DNA of 5,789 bases from Candidatus Falkowiibacteriota bacterium (GTDB taxonomy: Bacteria; Patescibacteriota; Patescibacteriia; Patescibacteriales; SZUA-104): contig JALUVW010000039.1 in the NCBI GenBank assembly GCA_027020105.1, positions 1 to 5,789 of the forward strand, given 5' to 3'. The notes beneath the pieces are model-generated. The model ran no database searches. It saw nothing but the letters and a program-made list of their open reading frames with translations, and was not told the DNA's origin. The position numbers and the translations under genes are program-made. Positions 5,412 to 5,789 of this stretch are shown here, piece after piece; positions within the stretch are counted from its first letter, which is position 1, and the number at the start of each line of letters is the position of its first letter.

Positions 5412-5441
5412 AAAAAACCTCGGCGACCGCCGAGATTTTTT
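5412..5441 (+). terminator. Intrinsic terminator after yidC
   Basis: CTCGGC (5419-5424) and GCCGAG (5429-5434) form a GC-rich stem around GACC. Six T (5436-5441) follow, and six A (5412-5417) precede, so it can work on both strands. It is placed to end the rpmH-rnpA-yidD-yidC transcript. The pairing continues outward with a few mismatches to about 5402/5451. Confidence 0.85.
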
Positions 5442-5447
5442 ATTTTG

Positions 5448-5467
5448 TAGTCCCTAGGGGAATCGAA
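5448..5467 (-). other. tRNA-3'-end-like segment in repeat copy 1
   Basis: On the minus strand, TTCGATT followed by CCCC and TAGGGAC resembles a tRNA T-loop, the 3' side of its T-stem and an acceptor strand, then TACA where CCA would be. The 5' side of the T-stem is CCCC instead of the expected GGGG, and no D-arm, anticodon arm or 5' acceptor strand is found upstream. It is therefore not a functional tRNA. It may be a remnant, an attachment-site-like scrap, or coincidence. The same segment recurs in copy 2 (5630-5649). Confidence 0.3.
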
Positions 5468-5565
5468 GGGGCGGAAGCCCCCTCTCCCGTTTCCATATAA
5501 TTTAAACTTAATTTTTCGCGGTTGCCGATTAAAAGCGTTGTTTTGTGTTTACGTTTTTTTCGGGG

Positions 5566-5649
5566 TTCGCTTCCATCCTAGGAACCGCAAAACAAAAAAC
5601 CTCGGCGACCGCCGAGATTTTTTATTTTGTAGTCCCTAGGGGAATCGAA
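5566..5649. repeat. Long near-palindrome across the repeat junction
   Basis: The copy 2 terminator stem is the core of a much longer inverted repeat centred on 5607-5610. Outward pairs include A6/T6, A4/T4, CCTAGG (5577-5582) with CCTAGG (5635-5640), TTCC with GGAA, and TTCG (5566-5569) with CGAA (5646-5649). Roughly 34 of about 40 arm positions pair, with a two-base bulge. Most mismatches become G-U pairs in a minus-strand RNA. Confidence 0.7.
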
Positions 5650-5764
5650 GGGGCGGAAGCCCCCTCTCCCGTTTCCATATAATTTAAACTTAATTTTTCG
5701 CGGTTGCCGATTAAAAGCGTTGTTTTGTGTTTACGTTTTTTTCGGGGTTCGCTTCCATCCTAGG
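5583..5764. repeat. 182-bp tandem repeat, copy 2
   Basis: This is identical by eye to copy 1 over all 182 bases. It carries its own copy of the terminator, the GC-rich hairpin (5650-5663) and the tRNA-like segment. Perfect identity implies a very recent duplication, active homogenisation, or an assembly artefact. Confidence 0.95.
5594..5623 (+). terminator. Second copy of the intrinsic terminator
   Basis: The same stem CTCGGC/GCCGAG (5601-5616) is followed by six T (5618-5623), 182 bases beyond the first. It would act as a backup terminator for readthrough from yidC, or stop minus-strand transcription arriving from the right. Confidence 0.75.
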
Positions 5765-5789
5765 AACCGCAAAACAAAAAACCTCGGCG
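5765..5789. repeat. 182-bp tandem repeat, copy 3 (truncated by the window end)
   Basis: The last 25 bases repeat the start of the unit, ending in the loop side of the terminator hairpin (CTCGGCG). The array therefore continues past the window, or the sequence is an assembly end stuck in the repeat. Confidence 0.85.

Larger units (their letters stand above)
5401..5582. repeat. 182-bp tandem repeat, copy 1
   Basis: This is the first of two complete copies with a period of exactly 182 bases; by eye the copies are identical. It begins 12 bases after the yidC stop with AACCGCAAAAC and ends with CCTAGG. Each unit holds an intrinsic terminator, a GGGGC-GGAA-GCCCC hairpin (5468-5481 here), a tRNA-3'-end-like segment read on the minus strand, and an AT-rich middle. 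No plausible gene is contained. Confidence 0.95.

Noticed and set aside
5440..5577. 45-codon open frame on the minus strand of the repeat unit, ending APSIPLGTTK just before the terminator
   Set aside because: It has only one late ATG (18 codons), no ribosome binding site, and its end coincides with the tRNA-like segment. Protein-like appearance from antisense tRNA-type sequence is a known trap.
5545..5679. Plus-strand frame of about 45 codons crossing the repeat junction, containing VVPRGIE
   Set aside because: This pattern is typical of spurious translation through the complement of tRNA 3' ends. It also runs through a terminator hairpin.
5401..5789. CRISPR array
   Set aside because: The period is 182 bp with identical full units and no variable spacers.
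1..5789. Alternative genetic code (UGA as Gly, as in some candidate phyla)
   Set aside because: dnaA, rnpA and yidC all end properly at TGA at family-typical lengths, so the standard code fits.

Overview
The window holds a bacterial replication-origin neighbourhood. It has dnaN and dnaA on the minus strand, and the rpmH-rnpA-yidD-yidC group on the plus strand, diverging from a shared intergenic region. TGA and TAA act as ordinary stops, so the standard bacterial code fits. The proteins are compact and Lys/Ile/Asn-rich. YidC is the short form without a large periplasmic domain, DnaA has almost no domain II, and Shine-Dalgarno sequences are mostly weak or absent. I infer a Candidate Phyla Radiation (Patescibacteria, Parcubacteria-like) genome. 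That is an impression from protein style, not a proven placement.

Layout. Positions 1-164 carry the 3' end, or a short whole copy, of an unrecognised plus-strand ORF. A convergent terminator region follows, then dnaN (327-1460, minus). Positions 1461-1795 are an AT-rich origin candidate. It contains two related 14-bp palindromes, a 52-bp stretch that is almost pure A/T, a cluster of DnaA-box-like 9-mers, and phased GTTTAT repeats. dnaA (1796-3154, minus) is complete. The 3155-3580 intergenic region has divergent extended -10 promoters for dnaA and rpmH. Two more box-like sites lie between them, and an unusual 8-bp tandem repeat abuts the dnaA start codon.

The plus-strand group follows. rpmH (ribosomal protein L34) is separated from rnpA (RNase P protein) by a 96-nt interrupted inverted repeat. 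yidD and yidC (membrane protein insertion) come next. An intrinsic terminator lies just after yidC. It forms the start of a 182-bp unit repeated in perfect tandem (two full copies plus 25 bases) up to the end of the window. The sequence stops inside a hairpin of the third copy, as expected if a contig ended there.

Together the genes cover initiation (DnaA), processive synthesis (sliding clamp), a ribosomal protein, tRNA 5' maturation, and the insertase with its helper. This is a classic conserved block. The genes are ordinary; the unusual material is between them: variant DnaA boxes (TTATNAACA rather than TTATNCACA), paired palindromic sites, overlapping three-codon ORFs before dnaA, the rpmH-rnpA hairpin, and the terminal repeat with its long near-palindrome.
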